Shown: positions 1 to 9,614, counted from the first letter of the stretch. The stretch is 64,000 nucleotides of DNA from Sphingomonadales bacterium (GCA_016872195.1 VHAT01000001.1:60347-124346); one strand, 5' to 3'. Made by a program: numbers and translations. Notes: generated from the letters alone by a model not told the origin.

Positions 1-1133
1 GCAATTCCCTTTATCACTCTAAAATTTACTGCGGCGCCATCTGTATCCACCACGAATTCTATTTGTATGAATGCTCTTTTTGTCGTCTCAGGAAGATAGG
101 AGGCTACTGCACGACCCGTCTGATCAAGAAATTGAGTAAAGGCCTCGCTGCCGCCCGGAAATCGAGGCCACTGATCGACATACTCTGGTATCGAAGCGAT
201 TTGCCGGACCTTTCGAGGGGGAACGACCTTAGTGGCACTTACGCCTCTTTGATCGAGTGTGGACATTGGCGCAGCGGACCCGGCTTTAAAAGAAGGGGTA
301 CCCTTATCGGTATTGACATGATAGCGCCCATCGTCCGTGATCATGACAATCGGTAAGCGGCGGTATCGTTCAAAATAATCATAGGCCCCTTTCAACTGGT
401 CTGAAAAATCCTTCAATACAGGGTCATCCTTGGTCAGTTCGCTCAAATAGGCCGCACTCTTGGGTATATCAAATCGACAGGGAAAAATATGGACAGGAAT
501 ATAATGCTGTCCTTGGTCGCGTGCATAGGCCGCTAGTACGTACAACTCATCGATCTGCTGATCGGTGATAGGAATGCATCCTACCGTAACACAACTGCCA
601 TGAATATAGATCTCCCCACCAGGCTTGATAGAATCACTCAACACCTTGTCGCTGGCATTGGGATAGTTAAGTCCCAGAGAGAGATAATAATTACTAGTAG
701 GATTGAACTCGTTGATGTAATAAAACCCTTCGGGCACCTGAAAATCGCCCTGCATTCGCTTTGGGCCCAGCGAACCGGCCAAGGCACAAACAGGGTAGGT
801 TTTGAATAAACGGAACGAATCTGCAGCACGTTGCTTGACCCACACCTCGAGTTGACTGTCGAATTTAAAAGATCGTATATACAAGTAACGGGCCGGCCAA
901 TCAAGCTTTTTTGCGGCAAACTGCTTTTGAAGCGTATCCGTCTTGCGGGTCATCGCCTCTTGTGGACGAACATAGGTTCGCTGGTAATCGATAAAGGAAT
1001 AATAGGTAGTACCCCCTTTGGAGACCCCATATCCCGTTTGTGACCTAGCGGAAAGCGGTAGAATAAAGAGTAAACACACCCAACCCATCCATCTTGCTGC
1101 AGTAAAAGCACGTCTGGGGGGTAATAAATGCAT
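1..1133 (-). CDS. L,D-transpeptidase (YkuD) with C-terminal TonB-like domain, partial
   Basis: The reading frame is open from an ATG at 1133 to the left edge, so the C-terminus lies outside the window; about 377 codons are visible. A hydrophobic segment ending at about residue 31 (LFILPLSARSQ) looks like a signal peptide. Residues around 165-190 carry the YkuD catalytic signature with IHGSCVTVGCIPI, which holds the His and the nucleophilic Cys. Such enzymes make or edit 3-3 peptidoglycan cross-links or anchor proteins to the wall. After a linker, the last 70 visible residues (FPGGSEAF, then IQIEFVVDTDG and VIKG) read as the C-terminal domain of Bacteroidota TonB proteins. This makes an unusual fusion. 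The gene lies 41 bases downstream of the dioxygenase gene on the same strand and may be co-transcribed with it. The transpeptidase call is firm; the role of the TonB-like part is unknown. Confidence 0.85.
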   Translation of the reverse strand, partial: MHLLPPRRAFTAARWMGWVCLLFILPLSARSQTGYGVSKGGTTYYSFIDYQRTYVRPQEAMTRKTDTLQKQFAAKKLDWPARYLYIRSFKFDSQLEVWVKQRAADSFRLFKTYPVCALAGSLGPKRMQGDFQVPEGFYYINEFNPTSNYYLSLGLNYPNASDKVLSDSIKPGGEIYIHGSCVTVGCIPITDQQIDELYVLAAYARDQGQHYIPVHIFPCRFDIPKSAAYLSELTKDDPVLKDFSDQLKGAYDYFERYRRLPIVMITDDGRYHVNTDKGTPSFKAGSAAPMSTLDQRGVSATKVVPPRKVRQIASIPEYVDQWPRFPGGSEAFTQFLDQTGRAVASYLPETTKRAFIQIEFVVDTDGAAVNFRVIKGI

Positions 1134-1174
1134 ATGATTTTTTATGCGAGATACAGGTGAAGGGATCGATCGTG

Positions 1175-2314
1175 TCAGATATTTCCTCGGGCCTCTTGTT
1201 CTCTTTCGATCGCCTCAAACAGGGCCTTGAAGTTACCTTTTCCAAAACTCTTGGCCCCTTTTCGCTGAATGATCTCAAAAAACAAAGTAGGGCGGTCTTC
1301 GACCGGCTTAGAAAAAAGTTGTAAAAGATATCCCTCGTTATCGCGATCCACGAGAATACCTAACTCTCGAAGTGGCGCCAGATCCTCATCAATAGCCCCT
1401 ACCCGATCGATCAGATCATCGTAGTAGGTAGTGGGCACTTTCAGGAACGTGACACCCCGGCTCATCAATGCACGAACGGTCTTAACAATATCATTGGTGG
1501 CTAGCGCCACATGCTGGCATCCCTCTCCTTTATAAAACTCCAGAAACTCCTCGACCTGGCTTTTTCGTTTTCCCTCGGCGGGTTCATTGATGGGAAATTT
1601 TACGAACCCATTTCCACTGCTCATTACCTTGCTCATCAAGGCAGAATATTCGGTGGAAATATCCTCATCATCAAATGTGAGAATGTTTTTAAACCCCATG
1701 ACCTCTTCGTAGAACTTTACCCAGGGATTCATCTGGTTCCACCCAACGTTTCCCACGCAATGATCGACATAGAGCAGCCCACAATCTGTGGGCGCAAAAT
1801 CGGGATTGGACCAGGCGCGATAGCCGGGCATGAATACGCCGGTATAATTTTTTCGTTCAATAAATAGATGAACGGTATCTCCATACGTATGAATGCCACT
1901 CATAACAAGTTCTCCGCCCTCATCGGATAATCGGGTGGGCTCCAGATAACTTTTAGCCCCGCGGCTTGTGGTCTCCTGCCAGGCCTTGGTAGCATCCTGA
2001 ACACGAAGAGAGAGCGCCTTGACTCCATCTCCGTGGAGATGCACATGCTCAGCGATAGGATGTTCCGGACGCAGCGCCGTAGTTAAAACGAACGTGAGCT
2101 TATGTTGGCGAACGGCATAGCTAGCGCGGTCTTTAACACCCGTTTCAGGACCTGCATAGGCCAGGGCCTGAAAACCAAAGGCGCACATGTAGTAATGAGC
2201 TGCCTGCTTGGCATTGCCCACATAAAATTCTACGTAATCTGTTCCCTCCAGGGGAAGAAAATCGGTTGCTGCAGCTTGACTGACAGAGGAAGAAGCGGTG
2301 GCAGGAGCATTCAT
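1175..2314 (-). CDS. hppD: 4-hydroxyphenylpyruvate dioxygenase
   Basis: This is a 379-residue Fe(II) enzyme that converts 4-hydroxyphenylpyruvate to homogentisate in tyrosine breakdown. Two vicinal-oxygen-chelate domains are visible. The iron ligands can be placed at His185 (VDHCVGNV), His268 (GCQHVALAT) and Glu347 (LFFEIIQRKG). An upstream in-frame ATG at 2350 exists. The start at 2314 (MNAPATAS) is preferred because it gives the usual family length and because a TATTTTTG promoter box (2319-2326) lies just upstream of it. The gene is divergent from purK. No homogentisate dioxygenase gene is in the window. Confidence 0.95.
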   Translation of the reverse strand: MNAPATASSSVSQAAATDFLPLEGTDYVEFYVGNAKQAAHYYMCAFGFQALAYAGPETGVKDRASYAVRQHKLTFVLTTALRPEHPIAEHVHLHGDGVKALSLRVQDATKAWQETTSRGAKSYLEPTRLSDEGGELVMSGIHTYGDTVHLFIERKNYTGVFMPGYRAWSNPDFAPTDCGLLYVDHCVGNVGWNQMNPWVKFYEEVMGFKNILTFDDEDISTEYSALMSKVMSSGNGFVKFPINEPAEGKRKSQVEEFLEFYKGEGCQHVALATNDIVKTVRALMSRGVTFLKVPTTYYDDLIDRVGAIDEDLAPLRELGILVDRDNEGYLLQLFSKPVEDRPTLFFEIIQRKGAKSFGKGNFKALFEAIEREQEARGNI

Positions 2315-2318
2315 TGCA

Positions 2319-2326
2319 CAAAAATA
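2319..2326 (-). promoter_or_regulatory. -7 promoter box of the dioxygenase gene
   Basis: On the minus strand the bases read TATTTTTG, matching the Bacteroidota TAnnTTTG -7 element. The box ends four bases before the ATG at 2314, which implies a very short leader or leaderless mRNA. No clear -33 TTG at the right distance was identified. Confidence 0.45.
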
Positions 2327-2370
2327 AAGAAAATTAACTGCGCTGATCAAGACGTTGCAGCCCTAGCGGC

Positions 2371-2378
2371 TATCTTTG
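2371..2378 (+). promoter_or_regulatory. -7 promoter box of purK
   Basis: TATCTTTG matches the TAnnTTTG element and ends four bases before the purK ATG at 2383. As with the divergent dioxygenase gene, the transcript would start at or near the start codon. The nearest TTG (2355-2357) is only 13 bases upstream, so the -33 part is weak. Confidence 0.5.
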
Positions 2379-2382
2379 CGCC

Positions 2383-3513
2383 ATGCTAAAAGTGGGTATT
2401 TTGGGAGGGGGACAATTGGGCCGAATGCTCCTGCAAGCGGCCACCGATTACCCTGTTGAGACCGCTGTTTTGGAAAATGATCCGGATTGTCCGGCCGCCC
2501 CCTACTGCCATCACTTTACCAAAGGAGATATTCGAAATTTCAACGATGTTTACTCTTTTGGTCGAACACTTGACCGACTCACCATTGAAATAGAGGATGT
2601 CAATATTGAGGCCCTCGAGAAGCTAGCCCAAGAAGGTGTGGTCGTGATCCCCGATCCGAGCGTTCTTCGGCTTATAAAAAATAAGGTCCTTCAAAAAAAT
2701 TATTATCAGGAGCACCGGATTCCTACGGCCGCATTTTTGATCACTCAATCGAGAGCGGAGCTAAAGGACCATATTTCTTTTCTTCCCGCTGTTCATAAGA
2801 TCGGAGAAGGGGGTTACGATGGAAAGGGCGTACAGATCATCAGTGATGCCAGCGCTATCGAAAAGGGTTTCGATGCCCCGTCGGTGTTGGAAAAAAAGGT
2901 TCAGATAACAAAAGAACTGGCGGTGATGGTGGCCATCGATCAAAAGGGAGAAACGGTGGTGTATCCTACAGTAGAGATGTGCTTTGATCCCTTGCTTAAC
3001 CTACTCGATTATCAACTTTGCCCAGCTCAGATCGATGAGGCCACTACCCTTCGCGCATCAACGATCGCCTTGCAAGTTGTAAAAGGATTTCAATCGCCAG
3101 GCCTATTTGCGGTAGAGATGTTCTTAGATCAAAACAACGAGCTCTTTGTCAATGAAACGGCCCCCCGGGTCCACAATAGCGGTCACCATAGCATCGAAGC
3201 CATCGCCTCTTCACAATTCGATATGTTGTGGCGGATCTTGTTATCCCTTCCATTAGGATCCACACGCTTGATCAGCCCCTCAATCATGATCAATTTAGTG
3301 GGCAATGGCGCTACCGGACAAACCTGCTACCAGGGAATTACCGATGTGGCTTCTACCCCCGGACTTTTCATTCATCAGTATGGTAAAAAAATAAGCAAAC
3401 CCGGGCGCAAGATGGGTCATATGACATTACTAGGCCCTGATCCCAACGAACTGATAAAACAGGTTCCCTTCTTGAAAAGCCAGGTGTCTGTTTGCGGCAA
3501 AATCGAAAGCTAA
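2383..3513 (+). CDS. purK: N5-carboxyaminoimidazole ribonucleotide synthase
   Basis: PurK uses ATP and bicarbonate to carboxylate aminoimidazole ribonucleotide, the step before PurE in purine synthesis. The 376-residue product opens with a nucleotide-fold GILGGGQLGRM motif. It has the ATP-grasp glycine-rich loop GGYDGKGVQI near residue 145 and the family signature NETAPRVHNSGHHS near residue 260. Its partner purE lies 5.6 kb downstream on the same strand, separated by an efflux operon, whereas in many bacteria the two genes are adjacent. Confidence 0.96.
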   Translation: MLKVGILGGGQLGRMLLQAATDYPVETAVLENDPDCPAAPYCHHFTKGDIRNFNDVYSFGRTLDRLTIEIEDVNIEALEKLAQEGVVVIPDPSVLRLIKNKVLQKNYYQEHRIPTAAFLITQSRAELKDHISFLPAVHKIGEGGYDGKGVQIISDASAIEKGFDAPSVLEKKVQITKELAVMVAIDQKGETVVYPTVEMCFDPLLNLLDYQLCPAQIDEATTLRASTIALQVVKGFQSPGLFAVEMFLDQNNELFVNETAPRVHNSGHHSIEAIASSQFDMLWRILLSLPLGSTRLISPSIMINLVGNGATGQTCYQGITDVASTPGLFIHQYGKKISKPGRKMGHMTLLGPDPNELIKQVPFLKSQVSVCGKIES

Positions 3514-3586
3514 TCAAGATTTTATCGTCAAATTTCTAAGGTCATTTTGGCCTAACAACGCTATCTTTATTAGCCAATTTGCTTTC

Positions 3587-4651
3587 ATGAGAAAAAACCT
3601 TTCAACCGGGGCGTTTGCCCTACTTCTTTTTGCCGGTATGGGATGCGGCGAATCAGATAAAAAAACGCCTGTGGCGATGGGGCCCGGCGATAAAAATAAA
3701 GCCACTACCGTAGATCTTTTTATTGTTGAACCCATCTCTTTTGCCGAGACCATCGAAGTGCCCGGAACGGTGGTAGCCAGCGAATCGGTGGAGATTCATC
3801 CCGAGGTAGCCGGCCGGATCGTACAACTTCCCATTATAGAAGGAAAATACGTAGAAAAAGGAAGCTTGCTGGCTAAACTAAATGATGCAGACCTGGTGGC
3901 CCAACTGAATAAATTAGAAATTCAATTACAGCTTGCGCAGCAAACGGAGAAAAGACAATCGCAGCTGCTCAAGATCCAAGGGATCAGCCAGCAAGACTAT
4001 GATATTAGTCTTTTACAGGTCAATAGTCTTAAAGCCGATATCGGCATTATCAAAACAAGCATTGAAAAAACGGAGATCAGGGCTCCTTTCAGTGGAAAGT
4101 TAGGGCTTCGCAACATCAGCAATGGAGCCTATGTCAATCCTGCTTCGGTGATTGCTGTTATTAGCCAGACCGATCAATTGAAGCTGGATTTTTCTATTCC
4201 CGAAAAATATATCGGCAAAATAAAGAATGGTCAACTTGTTCACTTCCGCTTCGAAGGCAGTACGGATTCTCTTAGCGCCCGCGTTGTTGCCACAGAGTCA
4301 AAAGTAACCGAGAATAGCCGCAGTCTTTTAGTGCGCGCCCAAGTTGAGACCAAAAATACCGCCTTGCTTCCCGGCAGTTTTGCTAAAGTTAGTATTGGAT
4401 TTGATCCAGACGAAAAGGCGATCTTGATCCCCACGCAAGCCATCTTACCACAGGCTCGCGTTAAAAAAGTAATTCTTTTCAAAGGTGGCACGGCCCTATT
4501 CACCGATGTCAAGACGGGGTCGCGCACCCCCGACAGAGTACAGATCATCGAAGGGCTGTCGGTCGGTGATTCGGTAGTAACGACCGGACTGCTTAGCATT
4601 AGACCCGATGCCCCTATTTCCATTGGCAAAATACTGGATCCGAAACCATGA
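3587..4651 (+). CDS. RND efflux periplasmic adaptor (membrane fusion protein)
   Basis: The 354-residue protein starts with a hydrophobic segment ending in Cys20 (GMGC), so it is probably a lipoprotein, although the lipobox is not canonical. Two biotinyl-lipoyl half motifs (IHPEVAGRIVQL and IRAPFSGKLG) flank a helical hairpin of about residues 105-155, followed by beta-barrel and membrane-proximal domains. This is the HlyD/AcrA-type layout that bridges the inner-membrane pump and the outer-membrane channel. Its stop overlaps the start of the pump gene by four bases, so the genes form one operon. The substrate cannot be read from the sequence. Confidence 0.93.
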   Translation: MRKNLSTGAFALLLFAGMGCGESDKKTPVAMGPGDKNKATTVDLFIVEPISFAETIEVPGTVVASESVEIHPEVAGRIVQLPIIEGKYVEKGSLLAKLNDADLVAQLNKLEIQLQLAQQTEKRQSQLLKIQGISQQDYDISLLQVNSLKADIGIIKTSIEKTEIRAPFSGKLGLRNISNGAYVNPASVIAVISQTDQLKLDFSIPEKYIGKIKNGQLVHFRFEGSTDSLSARVVATESKVTENSRSLLVRAQVETKNTALLPGSFAKVSIGFDPDEKAILIPTQAILPQARVKKVILFKGGTALFTDVKTGSRTPDRVQIIEGLSVGDSVVTTGLLSIRPDAPISIGKILDPKP

Positions 4652-7600
4652 ATCTGGCAGAGCTTAGTCTTCGAAGGCCCATATTGGCGGTGGTCATGAA
4701 CATGATCATCGTATTATTTGGCTTGATCGGATTTAAATTTCTGGGGGTACGTGATTACCCTGCGATCGATCCTCCCAACATTAGTGTTCGCACCTCCTAT
4801 CCGGGAGCCAATCCCGATATAATCGAAACCCAGATCACCGAGCCCCTTGAAAAATCCATCAATGGAATAGCGGGTATCAAGAACATCACTTCCTCGAGTA
4901 GTAATGGCACCAGTAATATCAATGTGGAATTTGAGCTGGGCATCGACCTGGAGGCCGCAGCCAATGACGTGCGCGATAAAGTATCACAGACAGTTCGCTC
5001 CTTACCCTCCGACCTGGACGCACCACCGGTGGTATCGAAAGCCGATGCCAGTTCTGATCCCATCATATCGATGACGGTGCAAAGTCCTAACCGCGATCAA
5101 TTGGCCATTACGGAATATGCCACCAATGTGTTGGTCGAAAGATTGCAAACCATTCCCGGTGTTAGTGCCGTGCAAATATGGGGCGAGAAGCGATATGCCA
5201 TGCGACTCTGGCTAGAGCCTGCCCGTTTGAATGCATTAGGCATTACGGTAGGAGATGTGCAGGCAGCCCTCAATCGAGAGAATAGTGAATTGCCTTCCGG
5301 AAAAATTTCGGGCTCCTCCACCGAACTCTCCGTCAGAACCTTTGGTCGCATGAATAGCGAGGAAGATTTCAACAATCTTATCATCAAAAATGTTGGTGGA
5401 GCAGATGTAAAGCTCAAAGACATAGGAGAAGCCGTGCTAGGGCCGGAGAATGAAGAGACCCTAATGCGAGGCAACGGAACTCCCATGATCGCACTGGCCA
5501 TTATACCGCTGCCCGGATCGAACTACGTATCGATCTCCAATGAATTCTACAAACGCCTGGAGCAGATCAAAAAAGACGTACCCGATGACATTACGCTCAA
5601 TATAGGTCTTGACCAAACACGGTTTATCAAGAAATCGATCCTAGAAGTACAAGAAACTCTCATGATCGCCTTCTTACTGGTCGTGATGATCATCTATGCC
5701 TTCTTCCGAGATTGGATCATCGCCCTGCGTCCCTTGATCGATATTCCGGTATCGCTCATCGGTGCTTTTTTTATCATGTACCTGATGGGCTTTACTATCA
5801 ACGTACTCTCTCTTTTGGCCATTGTACTGGCTACCGGACTGGTAGTTGATGACGGGATCGTGGTCACAGAAAATATTTACAAACGGATCGAAAAGGGGAT
5901 GAATAAATGGCAAGCTGCCGTGGAGGGATCGCGGGAGATCTATTTTGCGGTTATCGCCACCTCGATCACCCTGGCCATTGTATTTCTTCCCATCATCTTC
6001 TTGGAGGGATTTGTCGGAAGACTGTTCCGCGAATTTGGAATTGTTGTATCGGGAGCGGTGCTGATCTCCGCCTTTGTTTCATTGACCCTTACCCCGGTGC
6101 TCAATGTAAAATTGACAAAGAAAGACCCTACCAAACATTCTTGGTTCTACCGTGTTACCGAGCCCTTCTTTCGGTGGATGGAAGCGTCCTATCAGCGACA
6201 ATTGCAACGCTTCATGAAGATCCGGGTGATCGGACTGATCATTATAGGACTCTGCTTAGGCGCTATCTACTTTGTGGGAAGTAATCTACAATCGGAGATC
6301 GCCCCCATGGAAGATCGCAGCCAATTCAGAGTGCAATTGACCGCACCGGAGGGAACTTCCTTCGACGCTATGGACAATTACGTGAATCGTGTTACGCAAT
6401 TGGTACTGGATTCTGTTCCCGAACGAACGATGCTGTTTAGTATTACCTCTCCCGGTTTTACCGGATCAGGTAATGCCAACACCGGCTTTGTACGGGTAAC
6501 CCTATCAGAACCTTCCCAACGAAAACGCTCGCAAAGCGATTTGGCCAAGCTGATCAATCGTAACCTCTCGCGTTACACAGAGGGAAGGGGTTTTGTGATC
6601 GAGGACCAAACTATCTCGGTCAATCGACGAGGAGGTCAACCGGTTTCGTTTGTGGTGCAGCACAACAATTTTGAAAAACTTACGCAGGCCCTACCCAAAA
6701 TTCTCGAAGAAGCCCGCAATAGTAAGATCTTACAGAATCCCGACACAGATCTTAAATTCAACCGCCCCGAACTCAAAGTAGAGATCGACCGGCTAAAAGC
6801 CGCTGCACTGGGGGTGAGCGTTACCGATGTATCCCAAACCTTGCAATTGGCCTTAAGCAATCGCCGTATGGGCTATTTTACCAAAGACGGAAAACAATAC
6901 AGCGTAATGGGGCAGGTAGCCCGTAGCGACCGAGACGATCCGGGCGATTTGCGACAGCTCTTTGTGCGAAACAATAAAGGCGAATTGATTGGAATAGATA
7001 ACCTGATTTCCATTGAAGAGACCAATAGCCCTCCTACCATCTATCACTTTAATCGTTATAAATCTGCTACCATATCAGCAGGGTTGCAACCCGGTTATAC
7101 CATCGGAGACGGTATCAAGGAAATGGAACGAATAGCGGCCAACGTACTGGATGATAGCTTCACCACCTCATTAAGCGGATCTTCAAGAGATTTTAAGGAG
7201 AGCTCAAGTAATACCTCCTTTGCCTTTTTACTGGCCCTGGTCTTGATCTTCTTAGTGCTGGCCGCTCAATTTGAGAGTTTTATCGACCCCCTGATCATCA
7301 TGTTTACGGTCCCCCTTGCCATAGCGGGAGCCGTTCTATCGCTTTGGGCTTTTGGCCATACATTGAATATTTTTTCGCAGATCGGCATGATCATGTTGAT
7401 CGGTCTCGTTACCAAGAACGGGATCTTGATCGTAGAATTTGCCAACCAGATCAGAGAAAAAGGAGTTGACCGATCAGAAGCGGTCGTTATAGCAGCATCA
7501 CAGCGACTGCGTCCGATCTTAATGACCAGCCTTGCCATGGCGCTAGGTGCTCTTCCGCTGGCTCTCTCCTTGGGGGCCGCAGCCACCAGTCGTATTCCCT

Positions 7601-7740
7601 TGGGAGTGGTGATCGTGGGCGGCATTTGCTTTTCGCTCTTGCTAACTCTTTTTGTGATCCCGGCCATGTATTCGTATCTGTCCAGAAAAAGACAGATAAA
7701 AGAAATCGATCAGTATCTAGCCCCTCAACAGACTACATGA
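4648..7740 (+). CDS. RND multidrug efflux transporter, AcrB/HAE1 family
   Basis: The 1030-residue inner-membrane pump has the duplicated RND layout: TM1 at the N-terminus, two large periplasmic loops and two sets of TM helices. The proton-relay residues are present as Asp401-Asp402 in GLVVDDGIVVTEN and Lys923 in GLVTKNGILIVEF. This makes it a proton-driven exporter of drugs or other small hydrophobic compounds rather than a metal pump. It overlaps the adaptor gene upstream and the outer-membrane channel gene downstream by four bases each. Confidence 0.95.
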   Translation: MNLAELSLRRPILAVVMNMIIVLFGLIGFKFLGVRDYPAIDPPNISVRTSYPGANPDIIETQITEPLEKSINGIAGIKNITSSSSNGTSNINVEFELGIDLEAAANDVRDKVSQTVRSLPSDLDAPPVVSKADASSDPIISMTVQSPNRDQLAITEYATNVLVERLQTIPGVSAVQIWGEKRYAMRLWLEPARLNALGITVGDVQAALNRENSELPSGKISGSSTELSVRTFGRMNSEEDFNNLIIKNVGGADVKLKDIGEAVLGPENEETLMRGNGTPMIALAIIPLPGSNYVSISNEFYKRLEQIKKDVPDDITLNIGLDQTRFIKKSILEVQETLMIAFLLVVMIIYAFFRDWIIALRPLIDIPVSLIGAFFIMYLMGFTINVLSLLAIVLATGLVVDDGIVVTENIYKRIEKGMNKWQAAVEGSREIYFAVIATSITLAIVFLPIIFLEGFVGRLFREFGIVVSGAVLISAFVSLTLTPVLNVKLTKKDPTKHSWFYRVTEPFFRWMEASYQRQLQRFMKIRVIGLIIIGLCLGAIYFVGSNLQSEIAPMEDRSQFRVQLTAPEGTSFDAMDNYVNRVTQLVLDSVPERTMLFSITSPGFTGSGNANTGFVRVTLSEPSQRKRSQSDLAKLINRNLSRYTEGRGFVIEDQTISVNRRGGQPVSFVVQHNNFEKLTQALPKILEEARNSKILQNPDTDLKFNRPELKVEIDRLKAAALGVSVTDVSQTLQLALSNRRMGYFTKDGKQYSVMGQVARSDRDDPGDLRQLFVRNNKGELIGIDNLISIEETNSPPTIYHFNRYKSATISAGLQPGYTIGDGIKEMERIAANVLDDSFTTSLSGSSRDFKESSSNTSFAFLLALVLIFLVLAAQFESFIDPLIIMFTVPLAIAGAVLSLWAFGHTLNIFSQIGMIMLIGLVTKNGILIVEFANQIREKGVDRSEAVVIAASQRLRPILMTSLAMALGALPLALSLGAAATSRIPLGVVIVGGICFSLLLTLFVIPAMYSYLSRKRQIKEIDQYLAPQQTT

Positions 7741-9053
7741 AAAGATCCTTACTACTCATCGTGATTTCTTTGGCCTTCTCTCGGGCAGCGTGGAATCAAT
7801 CGTTGCTCACTGTCGAAGAGGCCATCGCCAACGCCTTGAAAAACAATTTCGAAATTCGTCTGGCAAAGAATGACTCCGCTGCGGCAGCCTTAGATTATCA
7901 ATTTAGAAATGCGGCCATGCTGCCCCGCCTGAGCGCTAATGCCGGACTCACGTTGAATAATAACGACCAGTATCAAAAATTTACCGATGGAGCGATCCGT
8001 CAACGAAAGGGGATCCGTTCCGAAAATCTTACGACCAGCGTGTCACTCAATTGGACGCTTTTCAATGGGGGGCGACTGTATGCGACCCGCGACCGCCTGA
8101 CCGCCTTGCTCGAAGTAAGCAAGCTCGATGTCAAGACCAACATCATCAATACCGTTGCACAAGTGATCAACGGCTATTATGCGATCGTGCAACAAAAACA
8201 ACAACTACGAGCCATCGAAGAACAACTAAATATCAATAACGAGCGGGTCCGACTGGCTGAATACAAACTGACGATCGGAGTAGGCACTAAACCCGATGTA
8301 CTGCAAAGCAAGGTCGATCTGAATGCGACCAAAGCGGCTCAACTTCAACAACAAACCAATATCGCGCTCCTAAAAGAACAACTCAATACGATCATGGGTC
8401 TCGGTACCGGACAAACCTATGAGGTAACGGATTCCATCCCTTTTTTGGAACGGATAGCGCTACAAGAGGCACGACAGACCATGATCGGTTCTAACCCCTC
8501 ATTATTGTTGGCAATCAAACAGATCGATGTGGCGCGTTACCAGTTACGCGAAGCCAAAGCAGAACGCTGGCCTCAATTGAACCTGACTACCAATTACAAT
8601 TTCAACCGACTCGACAATATTGCCGTGGTGAATCCCTTTCAGCCACTTTTTAGTCGCAATAACGGCCTGAACATGGGTATCAGCACCTCGATCCCGCTGT
8701 TCAATCAGTTTACGGCAAAACGAACTATACGGGCCGCTACCCTGTCGCTGCAAAACAGACAATTGGTCTTTGATCAACAACGAAATCAGGTAGACCTGCA
8801 ACTGGTGCAAGCCTACAATGAATATGCAGCACAGCAAAAGGCATTAGCCTTGGAGGAAGAAAATATCGCGTTGGCCAAAGAAAATGTAGACATCGTACTC
8901 GAGGTATACCGATTGAACGCGACGACCCTATTGCAGTTAAAGGAAGCCCAAAAAAGCCTGCAAGATGCGCAAACCAGACTGATTCAGGCCCGCTTTTTGA
9001 CCAAGCGTGCCGAAACAGAATTACTTCGGATCAAAGGCGATCTGCTACGCTGA
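7737..9053 (+). CDS. TolC-family outer-membrane efflux channel
   Basis: The start at 7737 overlaps the pump stop codon (ATGA) and gives a clean signal peptide (KRSLLLIVISLAFSRAA); the frame extends further upstream, but that part lies inside the pump gene. The 438-residue product has the duplicated outer-membrane efflux protein repeat: SLLTVEEAIANALKNNFEI at the N-terminus, alternating long helices rich in Gln and Ala, and beta segments such as LNLTTNYNFN. It completes the tripartite pump encoded by the two genes before it. Confidence 0.93.
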   Translation: MKRSLLLIVISLAFSRAAWNQSLLTVEEAIANALKNNFEIRLAKNDSAAAALDYQFRNAAMLPRLSANAGLTLNNNDQYQKFTDGAIRQRKGIRSENLTTSVSLNWTLFNGGRLYATRDRLTALLEVSKLDVKTNIINTVAQVINGYYAIVQQKQQLRAIEEQLNINNERVRLAEYKLTIGVGTKPDVLQSKVDLNATKAAQLQQQTNIALLKEQLNTIMGLGTGQTYEVTDSIPFLERIALQEARQTMIGSNPSLLLAIKQIDVARYQLREAKAERWPQLNLTTNYNFNRLDNIAVVNPFQPLFSRNNGLNMGISTSIPLFNQFTAKRTIRAATLSLQNRQLVFDQQRNQVDLQLVQAYNEYAAQQKALALEEENIALAKENVDIVLEVYRLNATTLLQLKEAQKSLQDAQTRLIQARFLTKRAETELLRIKGDLLR

Positions 9054-9101
9054 TCAATTGAATTGCTTATTTTATTGTTTCTTTGTGGGCAAATTCCGCC
9101 T

Positions 9102-9614
9102 ATGCATCCGATCGTGGGAATAATAATGGGTAGTGACAGCGACCTTCCAATTATGCAGTCCGCTGCCGACATCCTCAAAGAATTTGGTGTTCCCTGTGAG
9201 CTTACCGTCGTATCGGCCCATCGTACCCCCCACCGAATGATCGAGTATGCCCAACAGGCCAAGGCAAGAGGACTCAAGGTCATCATTGCCGGAGCCGGCG
9301 GAGCGGCCCACTTACCCGGAATGATCGCATCGGTAACCACGTTACCGGTAATCGGCGTACCTATAAAGTCCTCAAATTCCATCGACGGTTGGGATTCGGT
9401 GCTCTCCATCCTACAAATGCCAAATGGTGTTCCCGTGGGCACCGTAGCGCTTAATGCCGCTAAGAATGCCGGAATATTGGCAGCAGAGATCTTAGGCACC
9501 TTCGATGATGCGATCGCAGAACAAATTGCCTCTTATAAAACAAGATTGAGCAGTGAGGTGATAGAGAAAGTGGAGCGACTTAAAAAAGAGGGCCACGAAA
9601 ACAAATTCGACTAA
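9102..9614 (+). CDS. purE: N5-carboxyaminoimidazole ribonucleotide mutase
   Basis: PurE moves the carboxyl group of N5-CAIR to C4, directly after PurK. The 170-residue protein has the class I signatures [19 protein letters not shown] and [11 protein letters not shown]. The start at 9102 ([10 protein letters not shown]) matches the family N-terminus; an upstream in-frame ATG at 9063 would add 13 unrelated residues. It lies 48 bases after the TolC-family gene and converges with bshC, overlapping it by four bases. Confidence 0.95.
   Translation: MHPIVGIIMGSDSDLPIMQSAADILKEFGVPCELTVVSAHRTPHRMIEYAQQAKARGLKVIIAGAGGAAHLPGMIASVTTLPVIGVPIKSSNSIDGWDSVLSILQMPNGVPVGTVALNAAKNAGILAAEILGTFDDAIAEQIASYKTRLSSEVIEKVERLKKEGHENKFD

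Noticed and set aside
6..356. Short + strand frame at the left edge
   Set aside because: It is antisense to the L,D-transpeptidase frame, which carries clear motifs.
7626..7736. Upstream extension of the TolC-family gene
   Set aside because: The extension overlaps the pump gene by over 100 bases and places 37 hydrophilic residues before the signal peptide; the ATGA overlap start at 7737 is better.
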